From contig LNFB01000049.1 of assembly GCA_001464385.1 (NCBI GenBank), positions 1 through 35,817 of the forward strand: a stretch of DNA of 35,817 bases. Reading direction: 5' to 3'. Every line of letters starts with the position of its first letter. The stretch's first letter is position 1. Positions 7,303-15,283 of this stretch are shown piece after piece. The notes below the pieces were generated by a model that searched no databases, was not told where the DNA came from, and saw only the letters and a list, made by a program, of their open reading frames with translations. This DNA comes from Deltaproteobacteria bacterium Ga0077550. Lineage in GTDB: Bacteria > Myxococcota_A > Polyangia > Nannocystales > Nannocystaceae. The position numbers were made by a program, and so were the translations under genes.

Positions 7303-8652
7303 ATGACACAGCACTGGCTTGTTGCGCGCACGATGGTGGCCGGGGTCGCCGTCGCGATGGCGGGATGTGGTGGCGATGGCGGTGGCGCGACGGGCGGCGC
7401 CGAGCAGGACGGGACCGGGCAGACCACCGGCGCCGAGTCGACGACCGGGGGCAGCACGACGACCGCGGGCAGTGCCGACGAGGGCGTCGATCCGACGACG
7501 CCCGCGGACAGCTCGTCGTCGGCCGGCAACCCGTGGGATCCGCCGACCAACTTCGACGTGGCCAACCTCCCCGACGCGCCCCCGCTGGTGTGTGGCGGCG
7601 AGGGTGGTGGCGGCGGTGGCGGTGGCGTCGATCTCTCGTACATCTGGATCGCGAACTCGGCCCAGGGGACGATCTCGAAGATCAACACCCAGACCATCGT
7701 CGAGGAGGGCCGCTACACCGCGCGCCCGGCCTCCGGTGATCCGTCCCGCACCTCGGTGAACCTCAACGGCGACGTCGCGGTCGCCAACCGCAACGGCGGC
7801 GTCGCGAAGTTCTACGCCCGCGAGGCCGATTGCCAGGACAACAACGGCGTGCCGGGGATCCAGACGTCGTCGGGCGCCAACGACATCCTGCCGTGGGGCG
7901 AGGACGACTGCCTGGCGTGGTTCCTCCCGCTGGCGTGCAACTCCAACCGCCCGGCGGCGTGGACCCGCGGCACCTTCAACGAGGCGACCTGCAGCTACGA
8001 GGACGCCAAGCTGTGGACCGTCTGCGACAACGAGACCCTGCTCGTCGACGGCGAGACCGGCGTCATCGAGGAGACGATCGTCCTGGCCGGCAACGCCTTC
8101 GTCTACGGTGGCGCGGCGGATGCCGACGGCAACTTCTGGGGACTCAACACGGGCGCCAGCAGCATCTATCGCGTCGACGCGAACGACTACTCGATGCTCA
8201 CGTTCCCGCTGCCGCCGAGCGGTGGCTACGGGATCACGGTCGACAAGGAGGGGCGCCCGTGGGTGTGCGGCGGCGGTGGGGCCTCGCGCTTCAACCTCGA
8301 CGACTCGACCTGGACCTCCACCGGCGGCGGTGGCGGTGGCATCGGCGGCTGCATGACCGACGGCGAGACGACGCTGTGGCACAGCAACCCGGGCGGCACG
8401 CTGCTCGGCTATGACATCGAGTCGCTCGAGCTGGTCAACTCGGTCCCGCTGCCCGAGTACGTCCACGGCGTGAGCGTCGACTTCGAGGGCTACGTCTGGG
8501 GCGTGAGCTTCGCCGGCAACAACGCGTACCGGGCGGATCCCGAGAGCGGCGCGGTCGACACGTACAACGGGTTGACGTCCGCGTACACGTACAGCGACAT
8601 GACCGGCACCGGGCTGTTCTACGCCGGCGGCGGCGGCGTGCCCCCGAGCTGA
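7303..8652 (+). CDS. Virginiamycin-B-lyase-like beta-propeller lipoprotein
   Basis: 449 residues from the ATG at 7303, chosen because GAGGGG precedes it and a lipoprotein signal follows (VAGVAVAMAGC). The frame is open further upstream but does not look coding there. After the Cys is an 80-residue Gly/Thr/Ser linker, then a run of propeller blades: YIWIANSAQGTISKINTQT, GDVAVANRNGGVAKF, KEGRPWVCGGGGASRF and DFEGYVWGVSFAGNNAYRAD. These 'W(V/I)AN...G.V.K.D' blades are those of Vgb/NHL-type seven-bladed propellers and SMP-30-like repeats. Runs of five to seven Gly interrupt several blades. In this family such proteins usually bind rather than catalyse; no lyase residues can be assigned. Predicted location is the outer membrane or cell surface. 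Confidence 0.88.
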   Translation: MTQHWLVARTMVAGVAVAMAGCGGDGGGATGGAEQDGTGQTTGAESTTGGSTTTAGSADEGVDPTTPADSSSSAGNPWDPPTNFDVANLPDAPPLVCGGEGGGGGGGGVDLSYIWIANSAQGTISKINTQTIVEEGRYTARPASGDPSRTSVNLNGDVAVANRNGGVAKFYAREADCQDNNGVPGIQTSSGANDILPWGEDDCLAWFLPLACNSNRPAAWTRGTFNEATCSYEDAKLWTVCDNETLLVDGETGVIEETIVLAGNAFVYGGAADADGNFWGLNTGASSIYRVDANDYSMLTFPLPPSGGYGITVDKEGRPWVCGGGGASRFNLDDSTWTSTGGGGGGIGGCMTDGETTLWHSNPGGTLLGYDIESLELVNSVPLPEYVHGVSVDFEGYVWGVSFAGNNAYRADPESGAVDTYNGLTSAYTYSDMTGTGLFYAGGGGVPPS

Positions 8653-8662
8653 CGCGCGCGCG

Positions 8663-8910
8663 CTACAGCAGTCCGCAGGTGCCGGTGACCACGCCGCACA
8701 GCAGGCCTGCGCAGCACGGGTGCTCCGCGTCGCAGTCATCACCCTGCATCCGGCACAGGTCGCAGAGCGAGGTGTCGAACGCGTCGCACTGCGGGCGGCA
8801 CCCGAGCGTGCCGCCGATGTAGTCGTCCGACAGCGTCTCGCAGGTCTGCCGGGCGAGGTCCGTCCCGTCGCAGGGCTCGGTGCCCTCGATCATGTCGTTG
8901 CCGGCCGATC
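8663..8910 (-). pseudogene. 5'-truncated Cys-rich secreted protein fragment
   Basis: About 80 codons of a cysteine-rich module: GNDMIEGTEPCDGTDLA, QTCETLSDDYIGGTLGC, then CDLCRMQGDDCDAEHPCCAG and a final CGVVTGTCGLL before the stop at 8663. The start of this module in related proteins is normally 'CGNDMIEGTEPCDG'. Here the homology stops immediately before the GN, at about 8910, and the upstream codons read as unrelated sequence. There is no signal peptide or start codon in a sensible position. I interpret it as the 3' end of a longer secreted Cys-rich gene whose 5' part was deleted, sharing its breakpoint with the divergent fragment at 8911-9185. Confidence 0.65.
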
Positions 8911-9185
8911 GCGGTCTGCGTCCGTCGGGCAAGGCCGGCGTCGCGCTCGTCGTCACCGGCGGCCTCGGCCTCGTCGCGGGGCTCGTGCTCGCGGTGCTGC
9001 CGGCGCGCCCCAAGCCCGACGATCCCACGCGCGAGGTCTACACGCAGCCACCCGGCTACGCGCTGCTCGGGGTCGGGGCCGCGACGCTCGTCGTCGGCGC
9101 GGTGCTGCTGGGGCTCGATCGCCGGCGCGCGAAGGCCCGCGGCCACGCGCGCGTGCAGCTCGGCCGCGGCGGGCTGAGGTTCTGA
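8911..9185 (+). pseudogene. 5'-truncated membrane-protein fragment
   Basis: About 90 codons: AGVALVVTGGLGLVAGLVLA (membrane helix), a loop PKPDDPTREVYTQPPGY, a second helix ALLGVGAATLVVGAVLLGL, then basic RRRAKARGHARVQLGRGGLRF. This two-helix plus strand ending is the usual C-terminus of myxobacterial TPR/PEGA-type envelope proteins, compare the tail of the TPR protein at 14432-15283. No plausible N-terminal part exists: upstream of about 8911 the DNA is coding on the other strand. It could in principle be expressed as a small two-helix protein from an ATG at 8892, but the shared breakpoint with the minus-strand fragment argues for a deletion remnant. Confidence 0.6.
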
Positions 9186-10685
9186 TCACTGCCCGATGCG
9201 CAGCGTCGCGAGCTCGTTCAAGTAGACCTCCACGTTCGAGTAGCCACCCTCGGCGATCGCGGGGCCATCGCTCGGATCGGCGGGGTCGAGCCCGTGCTCG
9301 GTCTCCCACGCGTCGGACATGCCGTCGGCGTCGCCGTCGGTGGGGGCCGCGTCGCCGCCCTCGAGCAGGGCGTCGTCGTTCTTGCCGAGGCCACCGGCGC
9401 CGGCCTCGATCTCGGCGACGGTGCGCGCGTTCATGGCGTCGCGGGGCCACGCGCCCGCCCACGCGAGCACGTCGTCGTACGCCTGCGCGGCCGAGGTGGT
9501 CGTCACCGGCGGGAAGCCGTGGCTGGCCTCGAGGAGCTCGCCCTCGAAGTACGGGGTGAGGATGGTGTCCTGCCCGACGTACACGTTGTCGTCGAGGTAC
9601 AGCGCGCCGCCGAGGCCGAACAGCATCGAGTCGGCGGGCGTGTTCGGCCCGCTGACGGCGTAGTTGCCGACGAGATCGAAGCGCAGGCCGGTCCCGGGCG
9701 ACTCGTCCGCGCGGTAGATCTGCTGGAAGCCGCAGTTGTAGAAGACGTTGTTGCGCAGATCGAGCGCCGCGCCGCCGTCGGGCTCGGCCAGGTCGCCCGC
9801 CCAGTGGAACTGCGCGCCGCAGCGGCCGCCGTGGTGCGCGCTCAGGTTGTGGTGCAGCGAGATGTTGGACGTGGGCTTGTACGCCAGCAGCGCGCCGTAG
9901 TTCTGCGAGCCCTCGCCGGCCACGCTGTTGGTGATCGTCGACCACTGTACGGTGTAATCGTGGGCCGACGTCACGTCGAAGCACTCGTCCATGCCGCCCG
10001 AGAAGTCGCAGTGATCGATCACGAAGTGGTGGGCCTCCGACAGCGAGATGTTGTCGTAGGCCTCGGGGCCGCGCAGTCGCAGGAACCGGAGGATCGCGTC
10101 GTGGAAGTCGGTGTGATAGTTGCTGAGCGTCCCGTTCAGGATCGTGATCCCGCCGGGCGAGGTCTGCCCCGCGACGGTCACGTAGGAGTGCTCGGCCTGC
10201 AGCTCGATGCTGCCGCCGGCCATGTCGATCACGCCCGAGACCGCGAACACGATGATCCGCGGTCCCGCGGTCAGCATCGCCTCCTTGAACGAACCCGGCC
10301 CGTCGGCGGCGAGCGTCGTGACGACGAGGACCTGCCCGCCGCGCCCCCCGGGCGTGTCGGTGCCGAAGCCCTCGGCGCCCGGGAACGCGCAGGCTCGATC
10401 GACGCAGCTGCCCGCGGGCGGAGGCGGATCGCCGGTGGGATCGCCGGTGGGATCGCCCGTCGGGTCCGTGCTCGGATCCGCCGTCGACTCCCCGAGCGTG
10501 CCGGTCTCGGTCGCGAGGCTCACCCCGCCACCGGAACCCGCGTCGCTCGCCGCTTCGGCGGTGCCCGTGTCGTCGCTGCCCGTTGCGACCGCACCGCCCG
10601 CGCCCGAACACGCGCCCGACGCCGCGAGGAGGGACACGAAACCGAGGGACGCCAAACCGGGGGACGAACGGCGAGGTCGAGGCAT
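9186..10685 (-). CDS. Pectate-lyase-like (PL1-type) lipoprotein
   Basis: 499 residues from the ATG at 10685. The signal region FVSLLAASGAC ends in a Cys with a slightly atypical lipobox. A Gly/Thr/Asp linker includes the repeat TGDPTGDPTGDPP. The catalytic region starts with CAFPGAEGFGTDTPGGRGG, the classic secreted pectate lyase entry, followed by helix coils: GPRIIVFAVSGVIDM, HSYVTVAGQTSPGGITI, HFVIDHCDFSGGMDECFDV and NISLHHNLSAHHGGRCG. PL1-type enzymes cleave polygalacturonate by Ca-dependent beta-elimination. Near the C-terminus, TDGDADGMSDAWETEHGLDP is a calcium-binding type 3/dockerin-like loop, a common ending in this family. The frame runs 215 codons further upstream but only as antisense of the next gene. 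The stop is directly adjacent to the convergent fragment stop at 9185. Confidence 0.92.
   Translation of the reverse strand: MPRPRRSSPGLASLGFVSLLAASGACSGAGGAVATGSDDTGTAEAASDAGSGGGVSLATETGTLGESTADPSTDPTGDPTGDPTGDPPPPAGSCVDRACAFPGAEGFGTDTPGGRGGQVLVVTTLAADGPGSFKEAMLTAGPRIIVFAVSGVIDMAGGSIELQAEHSYVTVAGQTSPGGITILNGTLSNYHTDFHDAILRFLRLRGPEAYDNISLSEAHHFVIDHCDFSGGMDECFDVTSAHDYTVQWSTITNSVAGEGSQNYGALLAYKPTSNISLHHNLSAHHGGRCGAQFHWAGDLAEPDGGAALDLRNNVFYNCGFQQIYRADESPGTGLRFDLVGNYAVSGPNTPADSMLFGLGGALYLDDNVYVGQDTILTPYFEGELLEASHGFPPVTTTSAAQAYDDVLAWAGAWPRDAMNARTVAEIEAGAGGLGKNDDALLEGGDAAPTDGDADGMSDAWETEHGLDPADPSDGPAIAEGGYSNVEVYLNELATLRIGQ
10426..10461 (-). repeat. 12-nt tandem repeat (TGDP)n
   Basis: Three copies of a 12-nt unit (ggatcgccggtg and one variant) encode the TGDP repeats in the linker of the pectate-lyase-like lipoprotein. 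Confidence 0.85.
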
Positions 10686-10807
10686 GACCTGCCGACCAAG
10701 AGCAATCCGGATGCCACTCGAGTCGCGCGCAGAACCATGACGCGCTTCGCCGCGCGCCGGGGGTGATGCGCCCCGCACATTGGCAGGGTGCCGCCCGCCG
10801 GAGCTGG

Positions 10808-10813
10808 TAGAGT
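10808..10813 (+). promoter_or_regulatory. -10-like TAGAGT, probable leaderless start
   Basis: TAGAGT ends 8 nt before the ATG at 10822. TTGGCA at 10780-10785 is too distant (22 nt) to be a good -35. No Shine-Dalgarno is evident. Confidence 0.4.
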
Positions 10814-10821
10814 CCCGCCGC

Positions 10822-11898
10822 ATGCGTCGAACGGTGATTCGAATGGTGGGTGTGTCGTGGGCCGCGATGGTCGGGTGCGGCGAGCCGGCGGACGATGGGG
10901 CCGCGAGCGGGACGTCTTCGGAGTCGTCGGCGGCCAGCGCGTCGACGGGCGGATCGAGCAGCGCTGGTGCGACCTCGAACGCGACCTCTGCGACGGCGAC
11001 GACGACGGTGAGCACGACGACGGCGGCGGACGACACGACGACCGCCGAGCCGACCACCGCGACGACCGACGCCGACGAGTCGACCACGGACACCGATCCG
11101 ACCGGCAGCCCCGACGCCAACGGCTGCCCGGGCAACGCGCCGGCGTCGTGGATCAGCTGCGAGAACTTCGACGCGATCGACGACGCGCCCAACCAGATCG
11201 CCCAGTGGGACGAGATGGGCGACGGCTTCGGCGTCGAGCCCGACGGCGATGACCCGACCGATCTGGCGCTGCGCATCACGCTGCAGCCGTCGATGGTGTT
11301 CGGCGGCTGGGTGTCGCTGCGGTGGGGCAACGGCCCCGACGGCCCCGGTGTGGATTCCCCCGGCGAGGACTTCGACGAGGTCTGGGTCCGCTACTCGCTG
11401 CGCACCGACGACGACTGGCCGGGCTACGAGATCGGCGACGTCGGCGAGATCATCGCCGCCAACGGACCCAACTGGGCGATCGCGACGGAGACCGCGATCC
11501 GTGGCGATGCGGCCGGCCGGCTGCGGCCGCTCGGCTGGACGTGCATCTTCGACGGCGCGCTCGCGTGCAACGGCAGCAACGACTGGAACGGCGCGCTGCA
11601 GCTCATCTGGCAGGAGCAGGGCCCCTCGACGATCTTCGGCGCCGACAGTGCCGGGCAGACCCGCTGCCTCGAGGCCCACATGCGGCTCAACACGCCGGGG
11701 GCGTCCGACGGCGAGGCCCACGTGTGGATCGACGGCGTCGAAGAGATCGCCACGACCGGCGTCGACTTCCGCGGCACCTGGACGGACTACGGGTTGAACG
11801 CGCTGCGCTTCACCAACTACATCAACCCGCCGCCTTCGCCCCTGAACTTCTGGGTCGACGACGTGGTCGTCGCCACCGAGCGTATCGGCTGCGATTGA
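10822..11898 (+). CDS. Jelly-roll/lectin-like polysaccharide-associated lipoprotein
   Basis: 358 residues from the ATG at 10822. Lipoprotein signal MRRTVIRMVGVSWAAMVGC with the Cys at residue 19, then about 80 residues of almost pure Ser/Thr/Ala/Asp (TTTVSTTTAADDTTTAEPTT). The globular part (about 105-358) has long beta-strand segments: DLALRITLQPSMVFGGWVSL, DFDEVWVRYSLRTDDDWPG, EAHVWIDGVEEIATTGVDF and PLNFWVDDVVVATERIGC. 'Y-R-tolerant strand, small-ligand loop, FWVDDVVVA' closings are typical of concanavalin-like sandwich domains in polysaccharide lyases (PL14/PL20-like) and LamG-type lectins. I cannot tell enzyme from binding protein. It is divergent from the pectate-lyase-like gene, so the two may serve the same polymer. 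Confidence 0.85.
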   Translation: MRRTVIRMVGVSWAAMVGCGEPADDGAASGTSSESSAASASTGGSSSAGATSNATSATATTTVSTTTAADDTTTAEPTTATTDADESTTDTDPTGSPDANGCPGNAPASWISCENFDAIDDAPNQIAQWDEMGDGFGVEPDGDDPTDLALRITLQPSMVFGGWVSLRWGNGPDGPGVDSPGEDFDEVWVRYSLRTDDDWPGYEIGDVGEIIAANGPNWAIATETAIRGDAAGRLRPLGWTCIFDGALACNGSNDWNGALQLIWQEQGPSTIFGADSAGQTRCLEAHMRLNTPGASDGEAHVWIDGVEEIATTGVDFRGTWTDYGLNALRFTNYINPPPSPLNFWVDDVVVATERIGCD

Positions 11899-11911
11899 CG
11901 CTGCGCGGCCG

Positions 11912-13060
11912 TCAGGGCTCGAGGATCGCGACCGGCGACGGCGTATCCGCGTAGCCCTCGGCGCCGACCTGACCGACGGCGTTCGCACCCCAGCACCAGA
12001 CCGTGTCGTCCGAGGTGCGGGCGCAGCCGTGGTCGCCCGCGACCGACAGCTCGATCCAGTCGTCGCGCTCGCCGACCTGGACCACGCCTTCGCGGGGCTC
12101 GATGATGCCGACGCCGAGCTGGCCGTGCTCGTTGCTGCCCCAGCACCACAGGGTGCCCGCCTCGCGCAGGCCGCAGCTGTGCGAGGCGCCGGTCGCGATC
12201 GCGATCCAATCGCGATCGTCGCCGACGCGGCGCGGCGTCGAGGGCTGGCCGCCGGCCTGTCCGCCGGCCTGGCCGCCGGCCTGGCCGCTGGTGTCGTCGC
12301 CCCAGCACCACAGCGAGCCCTCGCGGGCGATGGCGCAGGTGTGCTCGACGCCCGCGGACACCGAGCGCCATGCAGAGGCGCCGCCCTGCACGCCCGCCGG
12401 TCGCGGATCGGTGTCGTCGCGGCCGAGCTTCCCCGACACCGCCTCGCCCCAGCAGTACAACGCGCCGGCCTCGTCGACGGCGCAGCCGTGGCGCGTGCCG
12501 TAGTCGAGGGTGATCCAGACGTGTCGATCCTCGAGCAGGCGCGGCGTGCTCTGGGTGCCGACGTCGGCGCCGAAGCCCAGCCGCCCGTCGCCGTTCCAGC
12601 CCCACGTCCACAGCCGACCCCGCTCGTCGAGCGCGACGCTCACCGTCGTGCCGACGGCGACGCGCGTCGCGGCGAGCTCGAGCGCGGCCTTCGAGGGGAT
12701 CGGCGAGCCACCGCCGACGGTGCCCTGGCCCAGCTCCGCGTCGCCGTTGGTCCCCCAGCACAGCACGGCGCCGTCGTCGTCGATGCCGCAGCTGTGGCCG
12801 ATCTCGTAGCCGCCGGTCGCGATCGAACGCAGCGCGACGCCCTCGATCGGCATCGGGCCCGCGTCGCCGCCGTCGTGGCCGAGCTGGCCGCCGTCGTTGC
12901 TGCCCCAGCACCACGGCACGTCGTCGATCCACAGCGCGCAGCTCTGGGCCTCGCCGGTCGCCAGCCGCGGCACGGCGTCGGTCGCGAGCAGGCGCGCATC
13001 GAACTCGAGCAGACACCCGGCGTGGGCGCAGAGCGCCGCGATCGCGACCACGCGGATCAT
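11912..13060 (-). CDS. RCC1-repeat lipoprotein
   Basis: 382 residues. Signal MIRVVAIAALCAHAGC, Cys at residue 16. At least six RCC1/regulator-of-chromosome-condensation-type blades follow, each built around 'SC.(L/I)....(V/L)WCWG.N..GQLG': CALWIDDVPWCWGSNDGGQL, CGIDDDGAVLCWGTNGDAEL, GCAVDEAGALYCWGEAVSG, CAIAREGSLWCWGDDTSGQ and CGLREAGTLWCWGSNEHGQL. The paired Cys in each blade is usual for the extracytoplasmic bacterial version. An insertion of GGQA repeats sits between two blades. The ATG overlaps the stop of the FHA activator gene (ATGA), so it is the last gene of that operon. RCC1 propellers bind proteins or carbohydrate; the ligand here is unknown. A surface sensor or output target of the upstream kinase pathway is possible (inference). 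Confidence 0.93.
   Translation of the reverse strand: MIRVVAIAALCAHAGCLLEFDARLLATDAVPRLATGEAQSCALWIDDVPWCWGSNDGGQLGHDGGDAGPMPIEGVALRSIATGGYEIGHSCGIDDDGAVLCWGTNGDAELGQGTVGGGSPIPSKAALELAATRVAVGTTVSVALDERGRLWTWGWNGDGRLGFGADVGTQSTPRLLEDRHVWITLDYGTRHGCAVDEAGALYCWGEAVSGKLGRDDTDPRPAGVQGGASAWRSVSAGVEHTCAIAREGSLWCWGDDTSGQAGGQAGGQAGGQPSTPRRVGDDRDWIAIATGASHSCGLREAGTLWCWGSNEHGQLGVGIIEPREGVVQVGERDDWIELSVAGDHGCARTSDDTVWCWGANAVGQVGAEGYADTPSPVAILEP
12245..12292 (-). repeat. 12-nt tandem repeat in the RCC1 gene
   Basis: Four 12-nt units (ctggccgccggc with variants) encode the GGQA repeats inserted between two RCC1 blades. Confidence 0.85.
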
Positions 13061-14373
13061 CCCAACCCGTGCCGGCGCAGGAGTTCGGTGAGGTAGGTGC
13101 GATCCATCCGCGCCTCGCGGGCCGCGGCGCGCACGTTGCCGCCGACGCGCGCGAGCAGGGCCTGCAGGTAGCGGACCTCGAAGTGATCGAGCAGGCTGCG
13201 ACGCGCCTCGCGGTACGGCATGTCGACCAGCGCATCGACGGGATCGGGGCCTGCGCCCGCGGCCACTGCCCGGCGCATGGGGTCGGGCTGCGGCGCCTCG
13301 CCCGTGGCCTGGGCGCGCAGCACCACGTTGCGGAGCTCGCGGACGTTGCCGGGCCACGCGTACTGCTCGAGCGCGAGCAGGTCGGGGCCGGTGAACAGCG
13401 CCTCGGCGGGCATCGGCTTGCCGGACTGCGCGAGGAAGTGCTCGATGAGCGGGCGGACGTCGACGGTGCGCTCGCGCAGCGGTGGGATCTCGAGCAGCAC
13501 CACCGCGAGTCGATAGAAGAGATCGAGGCGGAAGCTGCCGGCGTTGACCCGCGCGCGCAGATCGCTGTTGGTCGCGCTGACGATGCGGACGTCGACGTCG
13601 ATCTCCTTGGAGCCGCCGACGCGGCGGAAGCGGCGGCGCTCGAGGGCGCCGAGCAGCGCGGCCTGCAGTGGCTCGGGCAGCTCGCCGAGCTCGTCGAGGA
13701 ACAGCGTGCCGCCGTGGGCGCGCTCGAACGCGCCGACGTGGGTGCGATCGGCCCCCGTGAACGCGCCGCGCTCGTGGCCGAACAGCTCGCTGGCCACCAG
13801 CGTCGGCGACAGCGAGGCGCAGTCGACCGTGACGAACGGGGCGCTCGCGCGGGGACCGAGGTCGTGCAGGGCGCGGGCGATGAGCTCCTTGCCCGTGCCG
13901 GACTCGCCGAGCACGAGCACCGCGACGTCGCTGGCGGCGAGGCGCTCGACCTTGGCCATCAGCTGGCGCATCGCCGGGCTGCGGCCGACCAGGCCCCCGG
14001 CGGTGTCGCGGAGCTCGAGCATGACGACGCCGCCGTCCTCGAGCACGAGCTCGGTGTCGCCGAGCTCGATGCGCGTGCCCAACGACACCGCGACGGCGCC
14101 GCCGCGGACCATCGCCGGTCCGACGCGCGTGCCGTTGGTCGAGCCCTGATCGGTGACGCGGACCTGCGCGCCCACGGGCGCGAGCTCGACGTGATAGCGC
14201 GACACCTTGGGATCGGTGAGCACGAGCCCGTTGCCCGGCGCCGAGCCGATGCTGAGGTGCTCGCCGTCGGAGATGGCCGATGCGCCGGCATCGGGGCCGC
14301 GCTCGACCACGACCCGGAGCTTGCGCACCGGTAGACCGGTGACGTGGCTGGGCAGGGTCCGGATCTCGGGCAC
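13057..14373 (-). CDS. FHA-domain sigma54 enhancer-binding protein
   Basis: 438 residues, GTG start. N-terminal FHA domain (about 18-112): LSIGSAPGNGLVLTDP, SRYHVEL and STNGT are the phosphothreonine-binding elements. AAA+ sigma54-interaction domain (about 128-360): Walker A GESGTGKE (156-163), the sigma54-contacting GAFTGA (203-208), Walker B GGTLFLDELGELP (from 221), and the arginine-finger region FRLDLFYRL (281-289). A FIS-type helix-turn-helix closes the protein (GGNVRAAAREARMDRTYLTE). All residues expected for an active sigma54 activator are present. FHA input is a known myxobacterial arrangement in which Ser/Thr kinases control sigma54 promoters. A kinase gene lies two genes upstream on the same strand, making it the likely input. 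A TACAGT hexamer 5 nt before the GTG suggests an additional promoter of its own. Confidence 0.95.
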   Translation of the reverse strand: MPEIRTLPSHVTGLPVRKLRVVVERGPDAGASAISDGEHLSIGSAPGNGLVLTDPKVSRYHVELAPVGAQVRVTDQGSTNGTRVGPAMVRGGAVAVSLGTRIELGDTELVLEDGGVVMLELRDTAGGLVGRSPAMRQLMAKVERLAASDVAVLVLGESGTGKELIARALHDLGPRASAPFVTVDCASLSPTLVASELFGHERGAFTGADRTHVGAFERAHGGTLFLDELGELPEPLQAALLGALERRRFRRVGGSKEIDVDVRIVSATNSDLRARVNAGSFRLDLFYRLAVVLLEIPPLRERTVDVRPLIEHFLAQSGKPMPAEALFTGPDLLALEQYAWPGNVRELRNVVLRAQATGEAPQPDPMRRAVAAGAGPDPVDALVDMPYREARRSLLDHFEVRYLQALLARVGGNVRAAAREARMDRTYLTELLRRHGLG

Positions 14374-14378
14374 GGCCC

Positions 14379-14384
14379 ACTGTA
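14379..14384 (-). promoter_or_regulatory. -10-like TACAGT before the FHA activator gene
   Basis: TACAGT is 5 nt upstream of the GTG at 14373, inside the 58-nt gap after the TPR gene. It would give a leaderless transcript independent of the kinase promoter. Confidence 0.4.
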
Positions 14385-14431
14385 CCGCGCGATCGCCCGG
14401 CGCGAGCGCGCGGACGGGATCCGCCGGCCCC

Positions 14432-15283
14432 CTACCGCGTGGTCCGGGCGCGACGGCGGCCGACGCCGAGGCGGATGAGCTCGGTCATCAGCAGCACGCC
14501 GCCGGTCGCCGCGACGGCGATCGACGCGTTGGCGAGGTTGCGCATCGCGACGCCCCGCGCACGGCCGTCCGCGGTCGGATCGGCCTCGTAGTCGCGGTGC
14601 AGCGCGTTGGCCCGCAGGCCGAACCCGAGCACGCCCGCGCTGCCCACGGCCCCGAGGCCGACGCCGATCCAGCCCAGGGCGCCGAAGTGCGGCGGCCGGC
14701 GGGTCGCCGGGGCCGGCAGATCGGGCGAGGCGCGCGGCGGAGGCACGTGCGGCGGCACGACCAGACGCACCCGCGCCGCGGTGCCCGAGACGAGCGTCAG
14801 CGACTGTGCAGCGCCGCCCTCGACCAGCACGAAGCGGTGCGGTCCCGGGTCGAGCGCGAGGGCGCACGGCGTCGTGCACGACTCGCGATCGTCGATCTCG
14901 ACCAGGTGCGTGCCGGCATCGTCGGCGACGACCTGGACCATCGCGAGCGCCCGCTGCGATTGCCCGAGGTGCTCGGCCGCGACGTCGCGCTCGGCGGCCG
15001 TGAGCTCGCCGCGGGCGATGGCGGCGTCGAGCGCCGCGATCGCCTCGCGGTGTCGGCCGAGCTCGGCCAGGCACAGGGCGATGTTCGACAGCACGTTGGC
15101 GTGCGGGACCAGCTCGTGGGCGCGCTCGAACGCGACGAGGGCCGACGCCGCATCACCGCGCTCGAAGGCCGCCGAGCCCTCGGCGAAGGCGATCGCCGCC
15201 TGCTCGCGGCGCAGGTCGAGATCGCTGGGCTCGGGGTCGGGGGCGAAGATCGCCGCGAGCACCCACGCGAGGACGGGCGTCAT
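14432..15283 (-). CDS. TPR protein with PEGA-like domain and C-terminal helices
   Basis: 283 residues. Short signal (MTPVLAWVLAAIFAP), TPR-type helices (about 25-110: AIAFAEGSAAFERGDAASAL, NVLSNIALCLAELGRHREAI), then a small beta domain with LVEIDDRESCTTPCALALDP and HRFVLVEGGAAQSL, like PEGA domains that present bound peptide or carbohydrate at the surface. A Pro-rich linker and two hydrophobic segments (LGWIGVGLGAVGSAGVLGF and the segment around SIAVAATGGVLLMTELI) follow. This layout is common next to myxobacterial kinases. Its ATG overlaps the stop of the kinase gene (ATGA), so kinase and TPR protein are translated together. It probably acts in the envelope, perhaps as a partner for the periplasmic part of the kinase (inference). 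Confidence 0.88.
   Translation of the reverse strand: MTPVLAWVLAAIFAPDPEPSDLDLRREQAAIAFAEGSAAFERGDAASALVAFERAHELVPHANVLSNIALCLAELGRHREAIAALDAAIARGELTAAERDVAAEHLGQSQRALAMVQVVADDAGTHLVEIDDRESCTTPCALALDPGPHRFVLVEGGAAQSLTLVSGTAARVRLVVPPHVPPPRASPDLPAPATRRPPHFGALGWIGVGLGAVGSAGVLGFGLRANALHRDYEADPTADGRARGVAMRNLANASIAVAATGGVLLMTELIRLGVGRRRARTTR

Noticed and set aside
8953..11988. Open frames of 1,000 codons or more on the opposite strands of real genes, here and at 15349-18030 (+) and 19213-22395 (+).
   Set aside because: They are Arg-rich or Val/Asp/Arg-skewed mirror images of recognised genes, a known effect of very high GC; they contain no domains.
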